Below, in pieces: positions 1 through 10,300 of a stretch of DNA of 64,000 nucleotides. The translations under genes were made by a program, and so were the position numbers. The DNA lies in the NCBI GenBank assembly GCA_033065855.1, contig JAVXUO010001871.1, positions 211,775-275,774 of the forward strand, written 5' to 3'. How positions within the stretch are numbered: the first letter of the stretch is position 1; each line of letters begins with the position of its first letter. Source of the stretch: Escallonia rubra. Taxonomy: Eukaryota; Streptophyta; Magnoliopsida; Escalloniales; Escalloniaceae. The notes below the pieces were generated by a model. It had not been told where the DNA came from and did not search any database. It saw only the letters and a list, made by a program, of their open reading frames with translations.

Positions 1-39
1 CTATAATATGTATTTTCTTTTACCTAAAGAAAGCAACAA

Positions 40-130
40 TTATGGGTTGGTGTGGTGGCACAAGACTGTTACATCAACCGGAAGTACACGGGTTCGAATC
101 CCACCAAAGAAGTCTTGCTTCTATCCTTTT
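40..130 (+). repeat. tRNA-like segment, possible SINE head
   Basis: The stretch has a good RNA polymerase III B-box (GGTTCGAATCC at about 90-100) preceded by a weak A-box-like TGGTGTGGTGGC. No proper acceptor stem or full cloverleaf can be folded by eye, so it is not called a functional tRNA. Plant SINEs often start with such tRNA-derived heads. No poly(A)/poly(T) tail or target duplication was found, so the SINE reading is an inference. Confidence 0.3.
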
Positions 131-155
131 TCAAGGAAAAAGGGGAGGAATTTTA

Positions 156-320
156 ACTCGCGATATTCGCGAGATATCGCGATAAATTAGTTAATCTCGT
201 GATATACGTGATATATTCGCGTATCCTGCAAATATTCGTGATAAATTCGCGATTAAGACTTTCTAACAATTTATCGCGATAAATTCGCGAATAACGCCAA
301 TATATCGCGATTTTTGTTAC
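156..320. repeat. Cluster of TCGCGA/TATCGCGATA palindromes
   Basis: About ten imperfect copies of short CpG palindromes (ATTCGCGA, TATCGCGATA, CGTGATATACGTGATA) lie within 165 bp, in contrast to the AT-rich, CpG-poor flanks. The spacing is irregular. It may be a transposon terminus or a decayed satellite; no ORF is supported. Confidence 0.55.
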
Positions 321-477
321 TATGCATACAGCAGCATGGCAATACTGGCAAGTTTTATTGGGGCCTTCAAGATTCAATGGTTCATTTATGTAATCTGTAC
401 CGAGCAAACTATATTATAAAAGTGGCGAATATATAATATCTTTTTTGCTTCAAAAGTACTTGGAAAAGCTAAGTACT

Positions 478-1190
478 TACCGTTTTTCACTTGCTTTTGT
501 TTCCTTGGTGCTAGTTTTCCACCTAAAAAACCATTACAATGTCATTGTTAGCATTTCATGAAGCTTATTGAGTAGACATTAGCATCATCAAACCAATTAA
601 AGTTTTAAATACAATAACCAAATTCCATGGTGTTTTTGCTTGAGAAATAGTTGCAAAAATCACATTTTGAATGAAGTGCATATCTTACCATTATCAAAAG
701 CTTTTCCAGTTTAAATCAAGCTTTAGCATAAAGAATTACTCACCATTTTTCATCTGCTTTTGTTTCCTTGGTGTTGGTTTTCCACATAAAAACCATTACA
801 GTGTCATTTTTAACATTGCATGACGCTTATTGAGTAGACGTTAGCATCATCAAAGCAATCAAAACTTTTAATACAATAACTGAATTTCATGGTGTTTTTG
901 CTTGACAAATACTTGCAAAAATCACATTTTGAATGAACTCCATATCTTACCATCATCAAAGCTTTTCCAGTTTAAATCAAGCTTTAACATGAAGAATTAC
1001 TCACCGTTTTTCACCTGCAGCTTTTGTTTCCTTGGTGCTGGTCTTCCACCTAAAAAACCATTACAATGTCACTGTGAGCATTGCATGAAGCTTATTGAGT
1101 AGATGTTAGTATCATCAAAGCAATCAAAGTTTTGAAAACAATAACCAAATTCCACGGTGTTTTCGCTTGAGAAATACTTCCAAAAGCTAT
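478..1190. repeat. Three diverged tandem copies of a 255-270 bp unit
   Basis: Copies start near 478, 749 and 1002. Each carries the same order of blocks: a CTTTTGTTTCCTTGGTG core, then a CCATTACA..GTCA block, GCTTATTGAGTAGA, TTAGCATCATCAAA..AATCAAA, and CTTTTCCAGTTTAAATCAAG. The copies differ by substitutions and small indels, so the array is old. No coding frame is preserved across the copies. Confidence 0.75.
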
Positions 1191-1214
1191 GTACCTTTTC
1201 CTATTGTCAATTAA

Positions 1215-2535
1215 CCTGCTACTTTGTTTTGTTTAAATCCTGAAGAATCATTGTTTAAATTCAATGCATATCTTATCACCATCGAAAGCTTTTATCAGCT
1301 TCAATCAAGCTTTAACATGATATACAAATTTCTACGTTAACTCTAAAAGTTAATAATACCTTTCTTCCAGTTGTCCCTAAGAATATCAAGTCTATTAACA
1401 CAAGCTTCTCTACACTGTTCTCTAGCAGTCAATGAAAGAGCTATTGTATTCAATGTTGGTCGATGTCCCCGACACTGTTCTCTGGCAGTCAATGAAAGAG
1501 TTGTTGGATTCAATGTTGGTTGATGTCGTTGCATTATTGTTTCTACATGTATGTCAGCTGCAGTAGTTCAACATGCTTGACAAATCCTAATTAAGAAGAA
1601 GTAGACGTTATTTACAACTATGGACAATGGGTACGTGCTGTCTAGGAGCAAAAGTCGGGAATGGAGTAAGGAAACACCAAACAGCGTTCGTGCCATCTAC
1701 AGTAGATGTTGTTCGAACTTAGCCAAGTTTTGCCAATTTAGCAAAGAGGACGGAACTAACTAAGTCCCAGTAATTCATTGTAATGGTTTTCAGACAAACT
1801 GAAGCTTGAGTCAAATATTGGATTGTATATTGTCTATTGATTGAGAGATAATCCAGCACCAGGTAATCACTCACTGAGAATGTATAATTTGCAGCAAAAA
1901 GTACCCGTGCACGACTCCTACAGTAGATGATGTTCGAACTTAGCCAAGTCTTGCCAATTTAGCAAAGAGGACGGAACTAACTAAGTCCCAGTAATTCATT
2001 GTAATGGTTTTCGGACAAACTGAAGCATGAGTCAAATATTGGATTGTATATTGTCTATTGATTGAGAAATAATCCAGCACCAGGTAATCACTGAGAATGT
2101 ACAATTTGCAGCAAAAAGTATCCCTGCACGACTCCTAATCAAGAAGAAAAAACAATTGTGCTACTTGTTTTGTTTAATACCTCAAAAATCATAATTTTAA
2201 TGCATTGCATATCTTACCATCATCGAACGCTCTTTCCAGATCGAATCAAGCTTTAACATGAATTATAAATTACTACATTAATTGGTAAAAGGTAATAATA
2301 CATTTCTCTCGATTGCGCCTAATAATATCAAGCCTATGAGCACGAGCTTTCATACACTTCTCTGGAACCCAATGAAGGGGGCATTGGATTCAATGCTGGG
2401 TGATGTCGTTGCATTACTTTTGCTACATTAAAGAAAAAAAGTTGTATATCAGCCGTAGCAGTTCAAAAACTATGACAACTGCTAATCATGAAGAAAAAAT
2501 AGATATTATTTAGAACTATGGACAATGGGGGTTGT
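1215..2535. repeat. Dispersed duplication 1215-1640 / 2160-2535, with inner repeats
   Basis: The block at 1215-1640 recurs at 2160-2535, from TTTTGTTTAA through CAATCAAGCTTTAACATGA to ACTATGGACAATGGG, at perhaps 75-80% similarity by eye. Inside the first copy a segment of about 65 bp (CACTGTTCTCTxGCAGTCAA..) is itself duplicated in tandem at about 1414-1535. On the minus strand both copies show a similar short frame (RLDI.R.N..K). The block may therefore derive from an exon and adjoining intron of a duplicated gene I do not recognise. Confidence 0.6.
1700..2139. repeat. 221-bp tandem duplication
   Basis: Two nearly identical copies lie head to tail, 1700-1920 and 1921-2139, both starting CAGTAGATG and ending in CACGACTCCTA. 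They differ at only a few positions and by a 4-bp CTCA slip. This is younger than the neighbouring repeats. No coding potential is seen. Confidence 0.85.
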
Positions 2536-2555
2536 CTAGATGCAAAACTCAATCA

Positions 2556-2880
2556 TCAAGATTGTAACTCTAGCAAAGCATTATAAAACCAATAGTTACT
2601 ACCTCGAGCAACGCCAACTACTATTTGATCGTTTACACAAGAAGCTTCGTTTATGCAAAGAGGCTCTGCTCGAACTAACCGACGAACATCGTTTACATGC
2701 AGCCTTTTTGGGTGGTTGTTAGTAGGACTAACTATATGCTCTAATGCCCTCTTTCCATCCAGCTGGACACGCCTTTTTTTGGCTGAATTTCCAACATCGT
2801 CTTTAACAAACTTTGGTTCTTCTCTTCCCCTCTTTTGAGCATTCTGATTTCTACAAATATCCATGTCTTTTTCTGCAATA
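2556..2880 (-). pseudogene. Possible exon of an unrecognised gene (basic, NLS-like)
   Basis: On the minus strand an open frame follows an acceptor-like TATTGCAG at about 2875. It encodes a lysine/arginine-rich peptide with SAKKRRVQLDGKR, which looks like a nuclear localisation signal, and a donor-like GT follows the EHI codons. The frame is open down to 2556. I do not recognise the family. It lies among decayed duplications, so it may be a gene fragment rather than a working exon. Confidence 0.25.
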
Positions 2881-4149
2881 ATATGTTACCACATAAAAAA
2901 CACACAAAAAACCAAAGAAAGCAACTTCAAAATTTAATTTATTAGAGTTTTGCTAACATGACTTAATAAAAGTATCATTGGAATAATCATCTAGATTAAT
3001 GGTATTTATCTAGAAGAGGAAATATGACGATTATCATATTCACTTCAAAAACGATAAAGAAAAAACTGTGCTATTTATTTTTCTTCGTTTATATTCAAAT
3101 GTTCTAAGGTGATAATGTATTGAACTTCTATGGCTGTTGAGGTGGGGGAATGGTATTAAAATTTAGAAGGACAATGTCCTGGATAGTTTTTCAACGTTTA
3201 CGGATAACTACCAAAACTAATCTTGGTTTTGGGGATTCAGATGAGAGAGTCTCTCAACATTGGTTTGGCTTTTTCATAGTTGCTTTTGGTGACCTTGTTC
3301 ACTGTATGCATCTTCAGGTTGACAGCACATATGGGTTCTAACATGGATTAGTGTATCAGTGATCTACATGCAAGATGATGGATGAGCGGCGATTGATATT
3401 CCCCTCTCTAAAATGCTGGTAGCTCTTAGGAGGGTGAGGTCACTTAGGGATACAGCCACCAACTCTGTGACCAAATTATCTACTTTCGCTGAAAATTGGA
3501 ATTGGGAAAGAAACTCAACTAATGGAATAGCGCTTGGGTTTGTATCGATCACAACTTCAGGCGACATCAATTTTGTAGTCACAGGCACATAAGAACAAAC
3601 ATTTAATGTTCATGAATATCTTACCACAAAACAAAACAAATTATGATAATTAAACCAAGAAAAAACTGAAGCTACATCAATTTTGTAGTCATAGGAAACT
3701 GGCACAAATTATGATAATTAAACAAAGCAAAAAATGAAGCTACAAAAAGAACCTGAACACGAAGTGCACCTGATAGTCACTGTCTCGATGAGTCAACAAC
3801 ATTGAGGAACGATAGTCATTCTGGAGAAAAACAGAGGGGTGACATAGAGGGAGCAAAACAGAGTATTAGAGAGTGGAAGCAAGGAAAGCACAACGCGCTT
3901 TCTTATAGTTGAGTAGTTGTGTTTTGTGTCTTGAAATCTAATCACGAAGCTGAAAGCACAAAATATTAGGAATAGGGAAAGAAGAAAACCAGAGTATTAG
4001 AGATAGAAAAACAGGGAGTGGGTTTGGAGTAGAAGAAAGGGAGTATTGGCGGAATGATTCTTGAGCAGAACAAAGGGAGGCAGATAGAGACAGGAAAACA
4101 GAAAAACAGAGGAAAGGGAGGGAGATGGAAACTGAAAAACAGAGGACTT
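2881..4149. other. AT-rich flank left of the LINE, no supported gene
   Basis: A short open frame on the minus strand (3364-3588, about 74 codons) matches nothing I recognise. From 3840 to 4140 the strand is purine-rich with repeated AACAGAG..AGAG motifs. No element termini were identified. Confidence 0.4.
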
Positions 4150-4164
4150 AACGTGAGGAAATAC
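4150..4164. repeat. LINE target-site duplication, left copy
   Basis: AACGTGAGGAAATAC here is repeated exactly after the poly(A) tract at 11663-11677. The two leading A bases on the right are ambiguous with the poly(A). A perfect duplication of about 13-15 bp is typical of target-primed reverse transcription. Confidence 0.93.
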
Positions 4165-4450
4165 ATGAGTCTTAGGACAGGCCTCCGCTCGTTTTTCTCT
4201 CTAGCTCTGTTTTTCCTTGGTTAACTGTGACTGTTCCATTCCGGCCAACCCACTTCTGCTTTTTCCAATAGCCTTCATCCCCATGATTCTCAAGCTTAGC
4301 CCATCTACAGATTCATCATCCCACAATACACAAACCCTGACCTGTGCCTGTGACATTAACGTGTCTTGGCCTTAACCTCCTTTGCACCTCAGCAATCCTG
4401 TCCTCCAGTTGACTCTTCCACCAACCTTAGTAGCTCAACCTCTGTCCAAC

Positions 4451-7345
4451 ATGTTTCACCCTGATGGAAATATTAGGGAGGAGCAACCCTTAGATCTCAG
4501 ATCATGCCTGTTACCCCTCAATGAAGGCTTAGTCAGGATCGCACGCGAAGGCAAAGACCACGTACTTCTGGGGAAATTCCAGGACACTAGATTCTTCTCC
4601 CAAAGCAAGATTCAGTCCCGTGTGGATGAATGTTGGGCACTAGATGGCCCCGTCCGTGTCACCAAAGTTCCCAACGTCTTTCTCTTTGAATTTGACTCCG
4701 CCTCGGATGCTTACATTGTTCTCACGCATGGGCCATGGAATTTCTTTGGGGCACTTCTTCTCTTACAACCTTGGTATCCTCATGTGATTTACAAAACTGT
4801 TAAATTCCCAACTGCTGACTTGTGGATGCAAGTCCATAATGTACCAAATGATTGCTATCACTACTACCTTGCGGAGAAAATTGGCCATGCTGCAGGCATC
4901 TTGCTCGCGATCGACTGGTCGGAGCGACGTACCACATTCACAGATTACTTTCGCATCAAGATCCGGACCTACGTTGATGAACCTTTGCTCCCGGCTGTCT
5001 TCCTCCATCTCCTAGATGATATGGGTGTACAGCTGCTCCAATGCTCGTACGAGCGCGTCTTCACAGCATGTTACAGGTGTGGGAAAATAGGACATGAAAA
5101 TACCAATTGTCGTTCATCCATCGCTGATGTTATTGACTCCCTCACCAGGCGCACCGCCCATCTTCCTGGACCAAATCTGTATCCTACTTTCTTTGCGGAA
5201 GGCTATCCGTTATTCGCACGATCTATGAGAGCTTTGCCAAATTCAGATTGGAATCGCACCTCGCGTATTGCTATATACCGCGATCATCTCGGGATACATC
5301 TCAATCAAACTTATGACGCCTTCTCGCCCAACCCAACCCCGCCGACAAGTGACGATGATATATATACAACGGCACCCAACTCTCCAGTTTCTGTCACGGG
5401 CGAAAATGCTGGAGAAAATATGTCCCCAGAACCACATTTTGAAGGGAATGCACATCAACAAGACATGGAGTATGAAGCAGCTTACAATCAAGTTCTGAAT
5501 CAAGCACCTAATGTAGTCATCAATCCGAATAATCACTATGCAGAACTCATGGATGAAGAAATCTTTGCCGAAGATAATCCACATCCTAACGCCATTGAAA
5601 ATCATGCACTAAACATGGCCGAACTAATGGCCAATCTGGAACAAATTGAAGCAAACTTCGACGAAGAAGGTTGGAACGACGACAATATTTGGGAAGATGA
5701 ACATGAAATCATTAACGATTTCGGTGAAGATGCAGACCCAGAAGAAATTAGCGTTATTGGCAGCCACAACAGTGACATACCGCCACCAGATGATTCAGAG
5801 GATGTTGATGTTTTTTTCTCACCGGAATGTTCACCTGTAGCAATCGGGCAGGAAGATGAGATCCACGCGCCGGTAACACAGCCCATATCTGTAATCCTTT
5901 CTCTGACAAATGGGGAGTTGGTAAATTCCATGACGACATGCCAACAACTTCTGAGCCCTTCACCTACCACATCTCCAATCTTACAAGGGGGCGAAATCTC
6001 TGGACCTCCATTTCTTCTACCAAAATCTTCAGATGGGAGGCTGTCAGGAGTAGGAGCCGAAACAGGAAAATCCAATCTTGCTCAGATTTGCACACTTGAG
6101 AGCAATCCAGAGATATTTTCTCTAAATCGTGAACCTGGTCCCTTCTCTTATTCGGGCCCCCCTCTCACCTTGCCAAGCCAGCCTTCCCTCAAATGCAAGC
6201 TGGCCCAGTTGATATTGGGCCTGTCCGAATCTGGACTTAACCTTTTAGCCCACAACATTGGTGCTGAAACAAACCCTCCTTTCTCTTACCCGGGCCAAGA
6301 CAAAATCCCACAGCCCAATACCGACTCTAAAATCACCCCAGACTTGGTCGTGACCCAACAACACTCCTTCAGCCCAATCGTTGCCAGCCCAAGCTCTATT
6401 TCGAGCCTTAACAGAAGCTTAACTCTAAGCTTTCTTCACCCACCAGCAACCTTCTCTAGTAACCATCTTCTCCAGACTGCTGCCCCTCTCCATGTTCCAC
6501 AGGAACCTCTTGCTCCAGAGATACCTCAACTTCATGAACATTATCTCCTTCTAAAACTCAAGCAGGACATTACCCTCAACATACATCAAGCTGCCTTTTC
6601 TTCCCAGAATTATGCAGTGACAATGGAGTATTCAGACCGTTCTTCTGTCACCGCCAATCAAACGGTGACACTCTTCAACCCGCCATCACATCATATGGTA
6701 AACGGAGGCACTATTTTCACCGCTCCTGACTTCGACGACATTTCTGATGGAGATTTGGACACTTATGAAGTTCCTGCACTTCAAGCGTCATGCGACATTT
6801 CTACGCTTCAAACCGGGGTCAAACGGGAAGGCCTGAAGTCTAAGGATAGTCTTGAAGAACCATCTGGAAAAAAGAGGAAACTCGATGGTTTTTGCACTGC
6901 CACTATATCTCCAGGTTCATTACCGTTTTTCAGCCGGTTTACCTTGTCTTTATTTATGTTACTGCATGTCTGTACTAAAAGGCAACACAAAAGGAAACGG
7001 AAGATCTTAGAATCTTGTAGTCTCTTGCTTCCTACCGCTCAAAAAAAACCGTGCCACACTTGGCATTGGGTTCCTCCTTTAACTCCTCCTTATCAACGTG
7101 AACCCTTTATCTCGGTTGTCAAACGTAGATGCACAGATCAACTGGTTTCTAATAGCCTTTTCCACCCCCCTAATATTCGGCTTACTTTAGAAATCATAGG
7201 TTCAGTAGTGACTTCTCTTAAGGGAAAGAAACGGTCACTTGCTCAACGTGATAATCCCTTCTGGTCGATAGACCTTTCATCCTTCAATAATCGCGCTTCT
7301 AGGGTTTCAGGTGTTGCCCCTTCGCAACCCCTTCACCCTCAATGA
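4451..7345 (+). CDS. LINE ORF1: DUF4283 / zinc-knuckle RNA-binding protein
   Basis: First protein of the LINE, expected to coat the element RNA. The first ATG in the long open frame is at 4451 (the frame opens upstream without an ATG), giving 964 aa. Residues roughly 30-180 resemble the plant LINE DUF4283 region (FLFEFDSASDAY..., LWMQVHNVP). A CCHC zinc knuckle follows: C207, C210, H215, C220. The middle is acidic and low-complexity; the C-terminal part is Ser/Pro-rich with basic NLS-like runs (KKRKL, KRQHKRKRK). The length is large for this family, usually about 400-700 aa. The stop TGA overlaps the ORF2 start as ATGA. Confidence 0.9.
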   Translation: MFHPDGNIREEQPLDLRSCLLPLNEGLVRIAREGKDHVLLGKFQDTRFFSQSKIQSRVDECWALDGPVRVTKVPNVFLFEFDSASDAYIVLTHGPWNFFGALLLLQPWYPHVIYKTVKFPTADLWMQVHNVPNDCYHYYLAEKIGHAAGILLAIDWSERRTTFTDYFRIKIRTYVDEPLLPAVFLHLLDDMGVQLLQCSYERVFTACYRCGKIGHENTNCRSSIADVIDSLTRRTAHLPGPNLYPTFFAEGYPLFARSMRALPNSDWNRTSRIAIYRDHLGIHLNQTYDAFSPNPTPPTSDDDIYTTAPNSPVSVTGENAGENMSPEPHFEGNAHQQDMEYEAAYNQVLNQAPNVVINPNNHYAELMDEEIFAEDNPHPNAIENHALNMAELMANLEQIEANFDEEGWNDDNIWEDEHEIINDFGEDADPEEISVIGSHNSDIPPPDDSEDVDVFFSPECSPVAIGQEDEIHAPVTQPISVILSLTNGELVNSMTTCQQLLSPSPTTSPILQGGEISGPPFLLPKSSDGRLSGVGAETGKSNLAQICTLESNPEIFSLNREPGPFSYSGPPLTLPSQPSLKCKLAQLILGLSESGLNLLAHNIGAETNPPFSYPGQDKIPQPNTDSKITPDLVVTQQHSFSPIVASPSSISSLNRSLTLSFLHPPATFSSNHLLQTAAPLHVPQEPLAPEIPQLHEHYLLLKLKQDITLNIHQAAFSSQNYAVTMEYSDRSSVTANQTVTLFNPPSHHMVNGGTIFTAPDFDDISDGDLDTYEVPALQASCDISTLQTGVKREGLKSKDSLEEPSGKKRKLDGFCTATISPGSLPFFSRFTLSLFMLLHVCTKRQHKRKRKILESCSLLLPTAQKKPCHTWHWVPPLTPPYQREPFISVVKRRCTDQLVSNSLFHPPNIRLTLEIIGSVVTSLKGKKRSLAQRDNPFWSIDLSSFNNRASRVSGVAPSQPLHPQ

Positions 7346-10300
7346 AAGTTCTCAGCTGGAACTGTCGCGGGCTTGGCCAAGCACGCACAGTTCACGCAGC
7401 GACCAAAATGGCCCGTGAGCACAAGCCTTCATGTATTTTTCTTAACGAGACAAAAAAACCCGTCTCTTTCGTCAGTTCAAAATTTGCCAACTTAGGTTAC
7501 TCTTCAGTCGCGGGGTTGGACTCCGGCGGAGTACTTGGTTCCAAAGGTGGTCTTTGGGTAGGTTGGACGGATGATGTTTCGGGTAAGGTGTACTGCGACA
7601 AGAATCTCATCCTCGTGGAATTTATTTCAAACTATAACCTTGCTTGGGTTGCCGGCTTCATCTATGGGCATCCTAATCTTTCCAAACGGCAACATACTTG
7701 GACTCATCTCTTATCTATCCTCTCTAGTATTCAGCTTCCCCTTGCGCTTATTGGCGATTTTAACCAAGTTCTGTGCACGGCCGACAAAACCGGGCCCAAT
7801 TTCATGTCTATTCCCGGACATAATCACCTCAACAACTTTATGCAACATCTTGGGCTTATTGACGTTAAGTGGATCGGTCCAGCTTTTACCTGGACCAATA
7901 ACCATGATGGCCACTCTCGCACATATGAATGGCTAGACAGATGTTGCGCTAACTCAAAGTGGTTGTCAACCTTTACTCATGCTTTTGTCAAGAATCTAGG
8001 CATTCAGTCATCAGATCACGCTCCTCTCCTTCTCGACAGTTCACCTGTTAATGCCTTCTACCCGCGTCCTTTTCGCTTTGAAGCAATGTGGCTCAAACAT
8101 CATCAAGGAATGGAGGTGATCAGAAATTCCTGGCAACTAAGAATTGACGGCTCCCCATTGTTTAAAGTGGTTTCTTTGGGCAAAGAAATGCTTAAAGCTT
8201 TAAAGGGTTGGAACAAGCACAGGTTTAGAGGCCTAGACTCTCAGATTAAGGAATCTATCCAACGGTTATCACATTTTCAATCTCTATTACCCAATCCAGA
8301 TGTCCAAGTTTTGGAAAAATTAGAAAGAATGAAGTTGGACTGGCTTTTGGAATGTGAAGAGATATTTTGGGCACAGAAGTCTCGGATTAATTGGTTGAGG
8401 TTGGGAGACAGAAATACTAAGTTTTTTCATGCTTCGACTATGATTCGTAGAAACAAAAATAGAATCATCAGTATTCTAGACTCTGAAGGTGGCAGCCATA
8501 CATCTCATTCGACTATAACTGATTGCTTCCTAAAACACTTTGCCAAGATTTTCAGTACCCAAGCCTCCTTGTCCGGGAGTATTCCTTCATGTACCAACGA
8601 AATCTCCAGACAGCTTGACCTTTCCCAAATCTCTACTTTAGCCCGTCCCTTCTCTGCCTCGGAGATCAAAACCGCCTTATTTCAAATAAAAGGCCTTAAA
8701 GCTCCAGGACCGGATGGTATCCCTGCTATTGTATACCAAAAATGCTGGCACTTTATGGCGAGACCTATCACCGCAGCGGCACTCTCTGTGCTTCGATCTG
8801 GTTTTATGCTGCGTGAAGCTAACAGCTCCTTCATAGTTCTCATCCCCAAATGTGTCAATCCTGTCAAGCCGGATGACTTCCGACCTATCTCTTTATGCAA
8901 CACCATCTACAAGGTCATATCCAAAACCATAGCAAATAGAATCAAACCCCTCTTAACTTCCCTTATCTCTGACTACCAAAATGCGTTTGTCCAAGGACGG
9001 CATATTAGTGACAATGTGCTGATAGCTCAAGAACTAACGAACAAAATCAGGCAACACAAGAAGGGTAAATCTTATTTGGGAGCCATCAAGATGGATATGA
9101 GCAAGGCCTTTGATCGGGTAGAATGGTCATTCCTTGAAGAAGTCCTTAAGAAATTCAAATTTCCTGGCCACTTTATCCGCCTTATTATGCAATGTGTATC
9201 CACTGCCTCTTACCAGGTTCTTATTAATGGATCCCCTTCTAGAAGATTTTACCCATCGTGTGGCCTTAGGCAAGGAGACCCCCTGTCTCCGTATCTGTTC
9301 GTCTTGTGTGCTGAAGCTCTTTCATCCTCCCTCAACAATGCACAAGCTTCTGGACAAATCCCTGGGATACAAGCTGGGAGGAATAGCCCGCCTATCAATC
9401 ATCTTTTCTTCGCTGACGATATTCTTATTTTCACCAAAATGTCAACCAACAGCTGCTCTGCCCTTAAGGCAAAGCTGGACCACTATTGTGAGGCATCAGG
9501 ACAAAAGATTAATTTTTCAAATTCGTCGCTCACGATGAGTCCAAACACTGAAGCAAACAGGGCCACAAATCTGGCGCAAGCGCTGGGATTACAAATCTCA
9601 AACTTGTTTGGCAACTATCTAGGCTGCACTCTTGATATTGTCACTGACAGACACCAATTCTTTCAGAACCTTGTGGGTAAAATTCAGTCGCGTTGTGCTG
9701 GGTGGAAAGGTGTCCTCCTGAATAAAGCAGGGCGCGCTACCCTCATCTCCTCTGTGCTTTCGGCATTACTAAACTACCACTTACAGATCTGTTTATTCCC
9801 CCAAAATATCTGCAACTCCATTAACTCCCTTCTGCGTAAGTTCTGGTGGGCAGGGCCGAACCGCACCTCTTCTATACATTGGATCAACTGGAAGGCCTTA
9901 TGTGCACCCAAAACGTTGGGAGGACTCGGCTTCAAGGACATCCGGTTATCCAATCAAGCTTTGCTTGCCAAAACAAGCTGGAGAATTTTCAAAGCACCCG
10001 AGTGCCTCTTGGCAAAAGTTCTTAAAGGAAAATATTGTACCCGAACAAGTTTTAGTAATAGCCCCTCTTCAGGTAACTTCTCGTGGGGATGGCGAGGTAT
10101 TTTAGCAGGACGTCACGTCATCACATCGGGACTCAGGTGGCAGGTCGGAAATGGTTCAAGTATTTCAATTTGGAACGATGACTGGATCCCTCATAAAGAA
10201 ACCCATCCCCTTACCATCACAAACTCCTCTCATCACCCTGCCTCAGTAGTGAAAGATCTCATTCAGAACAAAATTTGGAACACCTCCTTGATAGATGCCC

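Noticed and set aside
40-110. Functional tRNA gene
   Set aside because: B-box is good but acceptor and anticodon stems do not form; at best a tRNA-derived SINE head.
4382-4450. Upstream start for LINE ORF1 at 4382
   Set aside because: The codon there is TTG, not ATG; first in-frame ATG is 4451.
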